From: Elymus sibiricus
Taxonomy: Eukaryota > Streptophyta > Magnoliopsida > Poales > Poaceae
Direction: 5' to 3'
Assembly: GCA_039707655.1 (NCBI GenBank)
Contig: CM077676.1
Coordinates: 83,539,895-83,603,894 of the forward strand
Length of the DNA stretch: 64,000 nucleotides
A program made the translations under genes and the position numbers. Shown here in pieces: positions 1-10,656 of the stretch. Within the stretch, counting starts at the first letter, position 1; each line of letters opens with the position of its first letter. Under the pieces are notes generated by a model, which was given only the letters and a program-made list of their open reading frames with translations, had not been told where the DNA came from and did not search any database.

Positions 1-107
1 ACAACAATATCTCGCTTGCGCACCTGAGAGGTTTGCACGAGTTTTGCCTACGTGGTTCAGTTGCAAGTTCGACCGAAGAACATACATCTTATGTAGAGGC
101 TTCCGTA

Positions 108-416
108 TCAGTCGCAGTAGGAAACTCTGGAATTACTTCCAAGGTTTCTTTCCTTTGATCTGATTACGAAGATACTGTTTATCTCGTCAAGTTGCACTGT
201 TCTCCCACTCACCTTTTTGCAAGAACCATTCTCTTTAAAAGCATACCGTTCTTGTGGCAAAACTTTTTGCCTCGGTATAGTGGTGGAGGAATTCCCAATT
301 ACTTGGGATAACCTACAAAGTAGTATTTTTCTGATTTGGAATAGGTTTGTAAATATTTTACACAAGCCCCATATTCCAAATGTTAAGAAAAGACCAAGCA
401 TGGTTGGGCGTACCAT
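108..416 (-). pseudogene. decayed Copia integrase C-terminal region
   Basis: The minus-strand frame ends with the motif KKVSGRTVQLDEI, which resembles the segment following the integrase core in Triticeae Copia polyproteins (usually FLEKEFLSKKVSGRTVQLDEI-like). Upstream, IWG and K-LL-R fragments line up loosely with the GAG-pre-integrase to integrase tail. The surrounding frame carries stops and lacks the DDE core, so this is a relic. Its position, about 3.3 kb from the primer binding site on the same strand, fits Copia gene order. The identification rests on remembered family resemblance over a short stretch. Confidence 0.5.
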
Positions 417-3400
417 ACCATGGCGTCATTTCAACAGACCTGATGGTGCTCTTTTCAGTGTAAAAGCCGCAGTCTCTAAAGCATTACTTTAAAAGGGATA
501 ATGGCAAATTGATTTATGTCATCTTTGATCTTACCATGTCATAAATGGTTTGAATACATCTTCACGGGCATTCCACTCACAGTGGTGTTCCGGGAGGTGT
601 AAGTTATGAAACTCTTTTCACAACTCATCAGACATTCGCTAAACTTGTAACTCAAAATATTCCTTTCCGCAATCAAATTGCAAAAACATAATTTTCTTGT
701 TACAATAATTTCTACTTCATTTTGAAAATCTTATGAATGATTTCAAAAGATCCAGACTTACGTCTCATAAAGTAAATATCCATATATCTACTTGAGTCAT
801 TTCTGAAGATAGATAAATCCATTGCTAGAAACAACATTTATCGGACTACATACATCAAAATGTATGATCACCAATAAGTTCGTTCCTTATGGCCTGTGAA
901 CGGTATTTCAGTCACTTCACTTTTCAGAGGAAAGTTGCAAGTGTCAGATGATTCAAAATCAAACGACTTCAAAATCCATCATAATGGAATTTTCCATGCG
1001 GGTTTCTCCAATGTGACCAAATGCAGTGCCACACATGTGTGGTATTCTCTTAGTCTTGCGACATTTAGCGTCAGTGTTATGGATGTATCATATTACCATC
1101 AATATTCATAACATACATCCCATCCACGATGGAAGCATGGCCCTTATGTTATTCATGATTCCGAACAACAATTGTTCTTTCATGAACAACACTCTTGCAA
1201 CAAACATTATGCAAATGGGCTAGAGTGTATAAAACTCTAAAATGATTTATGAAAGTAAATACAGAGGTAATGTATTATTATCAATATTCATAGCATACTT
1301 CTCATTCATAATGAAAGTATGGCCCTTATGTTATTCATAACACCGGACATCAAAAGTTCTCTTATGAACAACCTTCTTGCAAGATACCTTATGCAATGGG
1401 CTAGAGTGTGTAAAAACTCAAAATGAATCAGGAAAATAAATACAGACGGTAATACACCGATGGAAGGTATAGTAACATTTACTATGTTCCCAGCGTGTAT
1501 CTTAACCTCATTCCCGGCAAGCCTTTTAGGCCGTAGTAGTTCTTGCATCGAGTCGCAGCAGAATGCAATCGAGCGGGTATCTTTGTGATTAACTCACAAT
1601 ACCCAAGAATTACGGACTAACAATTTAATCATAATTCTCAAGAACTATTTCTTTGACCCGCCTTCTATACATCAATAACTTGTATGACATTCATATATGA
1701 GCTGGATATTCCAGTCTTCTCTCTTTTTGCCTTTATACTTCTAATAGTTTAACTTTTAGTATTTCTCCTACTCTCAGAAGAAGCACCCAACTTTAAGAGT
1801 GGCGTCAGCCCCGTACTTCCTAGGTGTGTAAGTCATACTAACACCCTTCGAACATTTCCTTTATCTTAATTTGTTGTTTTATTCACCATCATCATATGAC
1901 AGGCGTTCTACTGGATCCCTCTGTTATTAGTCAAATGCATAGTAAACACTTTTACTAACAGTTTGCAAAACAAACATTGCTTTGGATATCCCATATCTTT
2001 TAGCCTTTGTTTGTGTCTGAAAAATGATTTTCAGTTCCATGAATATCACATAGCTATCCCAAACTTTTGAAGTTCGGGTCTCATGGAAGCAAACATATTG
2101 CACTTGACCGTAACGGAATTATAGCTTTTGGATCGAAGGACGAGAGTCACATTATCCATAGCATTAGCGGGAGAATACCAAAAGCATGCGATAGGACAAA
2201 ATCCTTCTCGGCACTTTTGAGGACAATCCTCACATTACGTTACCAACCGTAAAGTTTTAACCAGATATTTAACAGCTTATTCAATTTTAACAGGGAAGGT
2301 GGAAACACGAGCCATTATTCTACAACTATTATGCAAATTTCACTTAGATAAAGTTCATAATTAATTGCACTGAGAATTAAGCAAGTTAATTCTACAGTGC
2401 GCTCCCACTCAAATCAATATCTCTCAAAATTGATTGTGAGTGATTCAAGATCCGCTTTTCAATTCAACACCATTGATGTGGACATCACTGATGACGAGAA
2501 TTTTAATCGGTAGGCCAACTTGCCAATCACATCTCTATGTGATTCTTGTTCATCTTTCGATGCATGTGTTCCGAGCTCATGACGGTCATGCCAGAACGTC
2601 AAGACAACCAAGTGATCTCGCTGCGAGGTCTGACCTCACCCGCCTCACACTTCCCTAATCGTTTGTACTCATGTGGACATGACGCACTCCGAGAAGTTAG
2701 GTGCCGTGACGGTGCTACACTTGGGAGAACACTAACTACTTGATATTTTTGTGAGAGATCACCCTAATAAAAGCGACTACCGCGCAATCAAGAAGGGTGC
2801 ATCAAAGGGATAAACATCTCAGGCAATTCATAATAGCATGATATGGTATAGCCCTTTCTGACGTAGAAGTCTTGTATTTCTTCATCTTCGGCATTCGCGT
2901 CGGTGTTCACCTTCGCGAAGTTTGCCACCACCTTGTCGATGCACCAGATAATATTGCTATCTCTATAGCTAACAAAATAAGTGCATTACTTAAGGTTGAC
3001 ACGCAGGTCATTAAAGTGACAATCATATGGCTCCAGCCATCATGCCGAATCATGACACGCAGGTCATGTTAATTTACATCATATAGTCATCTCATACATA
3101 ATCAAATTAATATGAGCACTGCTATACCACATCATATGCACATGCAAACCATCCTGCAAAACCAAGTCAGACGCCTCTAATCGGTTTATGCAAAATTTCA
3201 TTTTACGTGGCTTCTAAGGTTTCGAAACAAACCGAAGCTACCTACGTTTTATCATCAAGTATGATTATTCAAGTCGCTAGATTAACATCGCGGGGTGTAT
3301 GAAACACGAGATAATTAAATCTCGAGCCCCATACTAAACTTCGTCATACGCATGACCCCCGTGCAGATCATATCTGCATTGCCCTTTCGTCTGCGAAATT

Positions 3401-3680
3401 TCATCTTTCTTTTTAACTATGGTGGAATTCAAAGAACTGTTAGCACTTCGTTGATCAATCAGGATCGCGGATTGCCAGAACTTTGAAACTCCACCATGCT
3501 GTTATCAAGATCAGAAATATGCAAATTCCAGGGAAGCAACAAGAACATCGGGTAACAGATTTCATCTGCTACCCGCACAAATAATTATCAGCAGTAGAAC
3601 TCATCTACTACAAATTATATTGTGCAATACCCATACATCTCTATGTATTCTAGATCGTAACCTGCATCTACGCATAGCAC
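417..3680 (-). other. Copia internal region without intact ORFs
   Basis: AT-rich internal region between the LTR/PBS and the integrase relic. It should hold gag, protease and the integrase core, but all frames are broken into short pieces and no motif could be named with confidence. It contains a 182-bp tandem duplication. Confidence 0.5.
1088..1451. repeat. 182-bp tandem duplication inside Copia internal region
   Basis: Two diverged copies (about 1088-1268 and 1270-1451) share ATCAATATTCATA, ATGGCCCTTATGTTATTCAT, TGAACAAC, CTTGCAA and GGGCTAGAGTGT in the same order, at an offset of 181-182 bp. Divergence suggests an old duplication. Confidence 0.8.
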
Positions 3681-3694
3681 GGCTCATGATGCCA
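3681..3694 (-). other. Copia primer binding site (initiator tRNA-Met-like)
   Basis: On the minus strand the base after the LTR end is followed by TGGCATCATGAGCC. This resembles the TGGTATCAGAGC site complementary to initiator tRNA-Met that Copia elements use, with a few mismatches. It fixes the minus-strand orientation. Confidence 0.65.
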
Positions 3695-3904
3695 CTGTAG
3701 GGTAACGTAGCAGAAAACAAAAAATTTCTGACCTACGTACCAGCCCAGGATCACTATGGAGACTGCATACAAGGTTTGATCTTTTTCATTACCGACTCGT
3801 AGCGCAGCGGAAGTAGAGTCGATGACGATCGGCGGTGCAGATCCCCGCAGCTAGGATTTACAACCTCCCAACCGCAAGGATGTACTCCCACATCTGCCCC
3901 TCGA

Positions 3905-4064
3905 ACAGCCCTCCGGGAGGCGGTCGGACAGTCCCTCGGACGGTGTCGCAGACAGCCCTTCGGGAGGACCTTCGAAACTCGGACGGTCACTCGGACAGCC
4001 CTTCGGGAGGACCTTCGAAACTAAGACGGTCACTTGGACAGCCCTTCGGGAGGCACTCTCGAAC
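3905..4064. repeat. 43-bp tandem repeats in the LTR R-U5 region
   Basis: ACAGCCCTTCGGGAGG recurs at 3952, 3995 and 4038, an exact 43-bp spacing, with a degenerate copy at 3905 (47 bp before). Each unit carries CCTTCGAAACT and GGACGGTCACT-like blocks and a short CCTTCGGGAGG hairpin core. Confidence 0.85.
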
Positions 4065-4272
4065 TAAGACCGAAACTACGATCTCTCTACAGAGTTGCAC
4101 ACATACGGTGTCATCTATCCGGCAGGGCTTCGCCGTCCAGAACTAGTTCCCACCGGAACACAGACAGCCTTTCGGCTCTACGAAACTATTTCGCTGGGAG
4201 GGAGAGAGAAGCCAGAAATGTCATGGCACTTGTATGTGAGAAGGAGTGAGTGTGGAGGCAGCCCCTCCACCT

Positions 4273-4282
4273 CTATTTATAG
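4273..4282 (-). promoter_or_regulatory. Copia LTR TATA box
   Basis: CTATAAATAG on the minus strand, about 1.55 kb into the LTR and 0.58 kb before its end, the expected place for the LTR promoter. Confidence 0.7.
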
Positions 4283-5857
4283 GAAAGCCAAGGGGTAGGA
4301 TGGGCACTTCCAAAAAACCCAAAATGCCCATGAAGGACAACTTCCACAAGGGCATAAAGAAGATTTAGTGGAGCAAGTGGGGCCCCATGGAGGAGCTCCA
4401 CATGTGGCCGGCCAACCCTCTTGGGGGGCCCCCCAAGGGGGGTTTCTTAGCCCCCAAGCCTTCTAGAAACCTTTTGGAAAATCCCAAAAGGTGCTTTCCA
4501 AAAAATATATCCAAAAAGCACTTTCACTATTCACGAAGACATTTTTCTGCGTCCGTTAAATCCCAAATTATTTTTGTGTGCCTAGAACAATTCCAGTACC
4601 CACTAAAATAATTTTGAACGCATTCCGAAACAATTTCGGAACAATGTTTCTTCAGCGAAAAGCAACCAAAGCGGTTCCGGCTGCTCCGGAACATTTCCGG
4701 TTTTTATCCCGGAAAATTCCCAGAAGTTTTCAGAACACTTCTGGCATCCTCCAAGAATTTCCAGGCGTGTGCCGGAACCAATTTGACTTAATGGAATACC
4801 CTGAAACAACTTTTCAGTTTCACCGGAACTATTCTGATATCCTCTCTAGAACGTTTCCGTTTCGTCCGAAACTTTTTCGGTGATTTTCTCTCAGACTCCC
4901 CGTCTAGTATTCAGCAGATAGATGACCCTTAAGCATGTGACCCTATAGGTTCGGTGAAGTATAGACATGACCGGAACTCTTTCCGATCAATGATCAACAT
5001 CGGAGCCGTGGACACCCATATTGACCCCTATACCCACACGAATGAATATTCGAGTGAACCTCCAGTTGCCGTGTGCTATTCCTGTTGCTTCGTGATATGT
5101 TACAAATACCCGAGGTGAGATTTATTGCATCCCCGTGGATCAACAACTTGTCCACTATGCAAGTTACCTCGTTACCGGTTTTGTTCTCTTTTCTCGTTTC
5201 CGTGTTCCGGCATCCCTGTGATCAAATCACAATGTGTCTGGCCAAACGATGGTGGATACCGTAACACCGAGAGGGCCCAGAGATATCTCTCCATCGTCGG
5301 AGGAGCAAATCCCAATCTTGAGCTATCAAGTTACTTGAGATACTTTTCCATGAACCCGTAAGCCGCCGTAATAGCCACCCATTTACGGATGATGGTTAAC
5401 AAACCCCAAAGTTCATGAAGCAAGCATGAAGAAACTCGACACTCTCATGGTCTAAGGAATTATGCAAACATTAACTATCTCTGTGTTATTAACCATTAAC
5501 TTGTGACGAATGTATCTCATAGCATAACATCAATTCGGGTCGATTCAACACAAGTGTTCTACCAACATTGTGCCCTCAAAGTTGCTGGCATAGACATGCC
5601 CATGATCAGGAAAACGTAATCATCATGCAACACTTGAGCTAGTCTTAGAGGCATGACTAGGAATACATTTTACCGTTTATTATCCCACACGTGCACATGG
5701 GTTTTCCTCAGAGCCTTTATGGATATACGGGCTCGGGAACCACAACAATTATAGCATGGAACATAAACTTAATTACGAACATGGAGATAAATAATAACAT
5801 TTATTGTTGCCTCTAGGGCATATCTCCTACACTGGATTCATCCGAGGAAGGGGATGT

Positions 5858-7325
5858 CTAATAAGCCGAGTCTTTCAAAGGTAGTGGTTCTTTGAAACGG
5901 TCGGCTTGAGGAAGAGAGGGAGTGGGGCTATGAGGCACTTCTGTCCGAGCCTGCCGTGCGGGCGGCTCATTTATCAACCCGCCACCCAGCTCTCCCTCGT
6001 TGCTCCGGGTCTTCCGTTTTGAAGTGCCAGCATGCTGAGTTTGTTTCAAAACAAAGTATGGATCTAAGTGAGCATCTGGATGTGAGAATGGGACTTTGCG
6101 AACGGCAACCCGGATTTTTGTTTGGATAGGTATGGTTGAGTCGGAATCAGAGGAGATCAGGGTTACCTCTGGCTCGCCGGCATGACTGTTTTCTGCTTGT
6201 TCCTGCGAAGAGTCGGCATCAGCAAGCTGGTTAAAGAGATGACCAAGGGAGTCGAGTTCTACCTCATGGTCTTCGTCATCTTCTGGGTTTTCCTCGTCGT
6301 CTTCTCGAGGAGGAGTAGGATCTTGAGGCTCAACCTTCCACCAGTCAGCATCGTCCTGCATAGTGACAGGATAAAAGGTTCAAAGCAAATACACAGCAGC
6401 ATAAGCAAGGTAAAGGAGAACAATAAAGGCGGCTTACCGCAGGTGCCGGGTTGCCAGCATAAAAGGGAGCGAGTCCCACGAGTTTAATAGTGTCCTTTGT
6501 CTCGCCAAGAAGCTTCTTGGCAAATTTTATGATGTCCTTCTGCTCAAGATTGACCTGGCTAAATCTTAGCGAGTCTTCTGGCTCGCCTGAGTAGGTATGC
6601 ATGAGCCAGTTTCTCAGGCCAAGAGGCTGAATGCGCCAGCTCACTCAGGTCCGGGTCAGATCAACACCGGTGAGGCCGTGGGCGGTCAATGCATTTATTC
6701 TTGAGTACAGCGGTTGCAGAACTTTTCTCTCCTCCTTGGAAGCGAAACCCGGGAAGATGATAGAGGCGTTGAGCCGGTCAGCCCTGTAACCCGGAAGCTG
6801 ATGCTGTTCATTTGGGGAGGTGTCCTTGCAGTAGAACCAAAATCTGTGCCATCCTTTAGGGTGGCTTGCCAGCTTGGCATCTGGAAAAGCAAAGTTCTTT
6901 CTTCTCTGGATGGTAACCCCGCCAAGTTCTATGCTGGATCCGCCTTTGTGCTCTGTCTGATGGTTCAGATAGAAGAACTCTTGAAATAAGTTGATGGACG
7001 GCTCCACTTGCAGATAAACTTCACAGAAGACTTGAAACTGGCTCAGGATGTGAATAGAGTTGGGGCCCAAGTCTTGAGGCCTGATATTGAAGAAGTGAAG
7101 CACATCCCGGAAGAACTTAGAGCCTGGGGGACGGAAACCTCTGTCCAGATGATCAGCAAATAAGATAATCTCATTCTGAGCCGGCTGAGGATGGATCTCT
7201 TCCTCAGGGGCTCGCCACTCAATTTCCTCCTCAGAGGGAAGTAGTCCAGAATCGACCAGAGCCTGTACTCTGAGCTCTGACATATTAGATTTCGTCCAGT
7301 TAACGATCTTGGGTTTCGGAGCCAT
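5858..7325 (-). pseudogene. antisense extra ORF of gypsy element, PF04195 domain, with in-frame stop
   Basis: Start at 7325 (MAPKPKIVNW). The N-terminal 200 residues carry the plant Transposase_28 signature: L..SGLLPSEEEIEWRAP, then FADHLDRGFRPPGSKFFRD, LGPNSIHILSQF and GWHRFWFYCKD. The function of this domain is unknown. An in-frame TGA at 6645-6647 falls before WRIQPLGLRNWL, which continues in the same frame. A GT-AG intron of 82 bp (6437-6356) then joins GNPAPA to DDADWWKVEP, and the acidic, Ser/Pro-rich C-terminal exon ends at TAG 5858-5860, just 27 bp from the Copia junction. The reading frame is antisense to the element's LTR promoter. The single nonsense codon makes it a recent pseudogene; apart from this stop the frame is open. 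Confidence 0.75.
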
Positions 7326-8372
7326 GGATTCAGCTAAAAATAGGAAAATAAAACAAGCCGGTTTTAGCTCAAAAGTTTTCTCGGTGAAGGTAAAGCAGAA
7401 AGATAAGCCGGCACCTTCCCGGGTTATGATTTCCAAGATAAGGTTAAGCTGGCAATTACTAAGCCAATGGATTTTTACAAGTAGTAGACGTGGTCTGGCT
7501 TATGAGTCGGTAAACAATTTTCAAATGGATTGAGAAATTTTATAGATCTAAAAAATGGCTTAAAATGAAAGGATAAAGCCTAGGACTGTTCTTCGCAGAT
7601 GGAGATGAATCGCAATGAGATCCATTTAAAGTAGAGCAGTAGATCTACAATGTAAGGGAAGTAGTGCGGACTGATTCTACGATCTAAAAAGCAGAAACTT
7701 GCGGGCATTTTTGGATCTACAAGCTATTAGTACGAAGAATGCGGAAGAACTTGATGAACTGATAGCAATCGAAGAAGGGTTCTCACAGATCTGGAGGTCG
7801 AGGCTTGAGGTCTTCGGGTGTTGCGGATGCGGCTGCGCGACGTCAGACGAACTCCGGCGATGATGGGAAGGTGCAGTTGGAGCTGTCTCCAGTGGCGGCG
7901 GCGAGCGCGAGAAGAGCGTGGGTGGCGTCGAAGAGCAGAGGAGGAAGATGAGGGGCAAGAGTAGTAAAAGTTAAATAGGAAGGGTGCCGGCCTATTTATG
8001 GGCGCGGTGGAAACTGAAACGGCAGGCACAGAACTGGCGGCGCAGTGAATAGTGGCTAAAAAGACTCCTCGATTTTCGTGCCTGACAAGACAATACAAAT
8101 CCACTCAGAGATTTGTTATGATGTCACGCCCGGATATTGCGGAAGTGGAAGGTGACGTCATGAAGAAGGGCGGTGAGAAAATACAAAGTCTACGAAGGGT
8201 GAATGACCCGACAAAGAGGTTGAGCCGGAAAATGTGTCTGAATATGAAGGATGCTGAAAGAGCCGGCTCAAGAGGCAGATTCGGAGATGAAATTTCTTCG
8301 CGGATTATTTTTTTATTTTATTTTTCAGGATGGAGTTTAACATGGATAAATCCAAGTCAAACTGAGGGCTAA
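7326..8372. other. gypsy spacer between antisense ORF and 3' LTR
   Basis: No coding region seen. This would be the promoter/leader side of the antisense ORF. It ends in AACTGAGGGCTAA directly before the LTR, the place of the polypurine tract, although the tract is not strongly purine. Confidence 0.5.
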
Positions 8373-8913
8373 TGTTGGGGATATTTCCCAACATTGGAGA
8401 CCCGGCAGGAGGATATCCCGGCCATAGAGCTACAAGGCTCAGCGGGTTATCTCGCTGCTGGGCCTTGGAGATACCCAGTGGGCCGTCTCAACGGAGGCCC
8501 GGTGCGAAGAGGGGCTCAGTATGTGGGCCGGCTTAAGGAGAAAGATAAAGACAAGGAAGATTGCCTTGGAGAGCAAGACAATTAGAGTAAGAGTAGGATA
8601 CGGGTTAAGATTACAACCCAGACTCTCATGTAAACCTAGGGCTCAACCTGTTATATAAAGGGGAGCGCCTAAGGCAGAAAGACTAAGTTACGATCCCTCG
8701 AGAGTTAGGTTAGCGAATCCGTACCCTTGTAATCGAGATCCAAAGCAATACAATCAAGCAGGACGTAGGCTTTTACCTCCGTCGTGAGGGGCCGAACCTG
8801 GGTAAACTCGTGTCTTCTCGTTCCCGATCAACCCCGTTAAGCTTTCACCTTTGTGCGATGGCCTCATCACTAAGTCCTTTCACAAGGGCATCTGCCGTGT
8901 CAAAACCACGACA
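8373..8913 (+). repeat. gypsy 3' LTR, 541 bp
   Basis: Begins TGTTGGGGATATTTCCCAAC and ends AAAACCACGACA. A TATA box (TTATATAAAG) lies at 8651-8660, and TTGTAATCGAGATCC with AATACAATCAA follows. GGGGCCGAACCTGGGTAAA in its U5 matches a similar block in the LTR at 55650. No PBS follows the right edge, which marks it as the 3' copy. The exact right edge is a best guess. Confidence 0.75.
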
Positions 8914-10061
8914 CACTGCCTCTCAAACGTCCGGGCGACGATCCGGATAGTGACCGGTCAAAAAAAGACCCGGACAGGCGCCTCAAATCGGTCTCAAACG
9001 CCCAGACTGACTTGCACCTCTCATATCCAGCCCAAATCTGGGGCGGATATGGAGTGGCCCTCGCGCGACCGGGCGCGCCCGCCACGTAGGAGTTGGCCCA
9101 CCTGACCTCACATATATTCGTTCTCATCCGCTTCCCGGATCAAACCCTAGCCACTCCACTCCACTTCCCTCCAGTCCACTCTCATCAATCTCTTGTCCGG
9201 CGATCTCAGGCATGGCAGACATCGGATCTGACTCCGACCAATCTGGATCCGTCGACTAGGGTGTGTGTCGTCTCGTGCGGGATGGAGGAGGCTATGGCCG
9301 TCCGCCGCTCCCGGGAGGACTGCGCCCGACCGACCGGGGGGGGGGGGGGTCTGTTCGGCGCGAATCCATTGCGTCGACGCAACGGGCGCTCGCATGCGCC
9401 GGGGCTGGATCATCTCGGTCTGGTAGCCTCCCCATCTCCAGTTCGTCGTAGTATGAGTGCTATAGGGACCGGTGTGCCCATCGTGGGAAGAAGAGGATAA
9501 GGGTGGCCGAGGCCCATCTCGCTGCCGACATGGCAGCGAAGGAGGTGGCGGCGCGCGCTGTCGTAGAGGAGGAAGCCAATCGTGCCCACATCCTAAAGAA
9601 GCATTAGCAGAGAAAGACGCGCGCCCTTGCCCGAGAGAAAAATCGGGCAGTCTGTGCCATGGCCAGACTACCCCCCAAAGAGGAGAAGGAGGACAACGAC
9701 GGGTCGGACAACTCCGGCGACGAGTAGATCCAGCTGGATCCATTTCGCGTTTTCGAGCGCTACTTCCACGAGAAAGACGGGAAAGGCGCCTGGAAGAGCA
9801 AGGGCAATCATGGATGATCTTCTTCATAGTTAATATGTAGATAGAACATGCCAATTTTTGGTAGTTCGGTGACATGTCTTGATGTAGTAGCCGGACGATC
9901 TGTGTTGGATCATTTATATAGGTTGCATGTGTTTGGCATGGATTTGAGGTTTGCTAATTGAGATGTTTGGTTGTGCGAAGAAAAAATTGAGATGTGACCG
10001 GTCACTGCCCGCGTACGTGTCCGGACGCGTCCGCGGGGGCCTGGATTAGGTGTAGATGCTC
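8914..10061. mobile_element. Harbinger-like DNA transposon, left end truncated
   Basis: The right end reads GGATTAGGTGTAGATGCTC followed by TAA, i.e. an inverted GAGCATCTACACC terminus with a TWA-type target site. This resembles the GAGCATCTCCAAC ends of grass PIF/Harbinger elements. Subterminal sequence CAGTGACCGGTCA is mirrored near the left edge (ATAGTGACCGGTCA, about 8950-8963), showing an inverted structure. The outermost left bases were lost where the gypsy LTR inserted at 8913/8914. It carries a broken GC-rich coding remnant. Confidence 0.55.
9212..9819 (+). pseudogene. broken GC-rich ORF in the Harbinger-like element
   Basis: ATG 9212 starts MADIGSDSDQSGSVD but stops after 15 codons at TAG. 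Further downstream a different frame gives an Ala/Glu-rich helix (AAKEVAARAVVEEEANRA), then a TAG, then NRAVCAMARLPPKEEKE, another TAG, and FRVFERYFHEKDGKGAW. A run of 14 G at about 9338 probably marks a slippage frameshift. The pieces read like one decayed transposon-associated protein; no named domain was recognised and the function is unknown. Confidence 0.45.
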
Positions 10062-10445
10062 TAACACGAAGCTAGCTTAAAAGGAAAAAAATTGTGTACG
10101 TTGCCGCGGCCACGACTCGAACCGGTGGCCTTTCAGGCTAAGGTGAAGGCGCGGTGACTGCTGGAAAACAAAAACTTTATGTACGTGTCGTGTTAAATGT
10201 CGATAAGTCAGCTGCGCAGAAACGACACACACGAGAGAGAAAAAAAAACACTTGACACGCCACACCCAATCCGCAGACCCACCCATCAGCCACAAACTCA
10301 AAGAATCAGTGAGGTTCTCCCGACTCAGCGAGCCTCCTTCCACGACCCGGCACCTCAACCCGCCCCGCCGCATGCTCAAGTTGGGTGTTCGGGTTTACCT
10401 GAAATATCATGTCGGGTAATTCGGGTTATTTGAACATCGGATTTT
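10062..10445. other. intergenic, with a weak tRNA-like segment
   Basis: No gene seen. The minus strand of 10100-10125 reads GGCCACCGGTTCGAGTCGTG, a B-box-like stem-loop, but no full tRNA cloverleaf could be built. It may be the head of a tRNA-derived SINE. Confidence 0.4.
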
Positions 10446-10656
10446 CAGGATTTCCGGCGATACACGTTCAGTGGGAGGAGACGTTCCCATCGACTACGAG
10501 GCGCCTACGATGACTTCGTAAAATCTCAAAATGATATGCCGGCTCAGTCTTTCGGAGATGCTCATAGGGGTAGGGTGTGCGTGTGTGCGTTCATAGGGGT
10601 GAGTGTATGCGCGTATATATGAGCGCTTGTGTCTGTACTGATGTTCAAAAAAAAAA
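10446..10656 (+). mobile_element. Au-type SINE, 5'-truncated
   Basis: CAGGATTTCCGGCGATAC, CAGTGGGAGGAGACGTTCCC, TCAGTCTTTCGGAG, CATAGGGGTGAGTGTATGCG and GAGCGCTTGTGTCTGTACTG occur in the order of the grass Au SINE body. It ends in a poly(A) run at 10647-10656. The tRNA-like head is missing. A second, longer copy lies at 45946-46190. Confidence 0.75.

Larger units (their letters stand above)
1..5831 (-). mobile_element. Copia LTR retrotransposon, 5' part (BARE/Angela-like)
   Basis: The right edge at 5831, read on the minus strand, begins TGTAGGAGATATGCCCTAGA, the typical start of BARE/WIS/Angela-type Copia LTRs of Triticeae. The LTR ends at 3696, followed by a primer-binding-site-like sequence, and the internal region runs leftwards off the window. 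No long ORF survives in the 3.7 kb of internal sequence; only a decayed integrase C-terminus is recognisable near the left edge, so the copy is degenerate or a diverged family member. It interrupts a Ty3/gypsy element that continues at 5832. The second LTR and the target duplication lie outside the window. The order LTR, PBS, integrase is correct for Copia on this strand. Confidence 0.85.
3696..5831 (-). repeat. Copia 5' LTR, 2136 bp
   Basis: The LTR has inverted termini TGTAG...CTACA. Read on the minus strand it starts TGTAGGAGATATGCCCTAGA, carries a TATA box at 4273-4282, and ends CTGCTACGTTACCCTACA. U3 is therefore about 1.55 kb and R-U5 about 0.58 kb. The R-U5 part contains 43-bp tandem repeats. 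It abuts the interrupted gypsy element at 5832. Confidence 0.85.
5832..8913 (+). mobile_element. Ty3/gypsy (Tat-lineage) element, 3' part
   Basis: This is the distal internal region plus the 3' LTR of a plus-strand gypsy element. It is cut at 5831/5832 by the Copia insertion; the rest would lie beyond the left edge of the window. The LTR at 8373-8913 has a plus-strand TATA box and no primer binding site after it, so it is the 3' LTR. The internal part carries an antisense ORF with the Transposase_28 (PF04195, 'putative gypsy-type transposon') domain. Extra antisense ORFs between pol and the 3' LTR are known from Tat-lineage elements. The second gypsy element at 54987 has the same arrangement. 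Confidence 0.75.

Noticed and set aside
8914..10061. an intact host gene with ATG at 9212
   Set aside because: It stops after 15 codons, and later frames are broken by stops and a G-run; inverted ends and a TWA site point to a transposon.
10095..10160. tRNA gene on the minus strand
   Set aside because: The B-box-like GGTTCGAGTC with a 6-bp stem is present, but no acceptor stem, D-arm or anticodon arm could be assembled.
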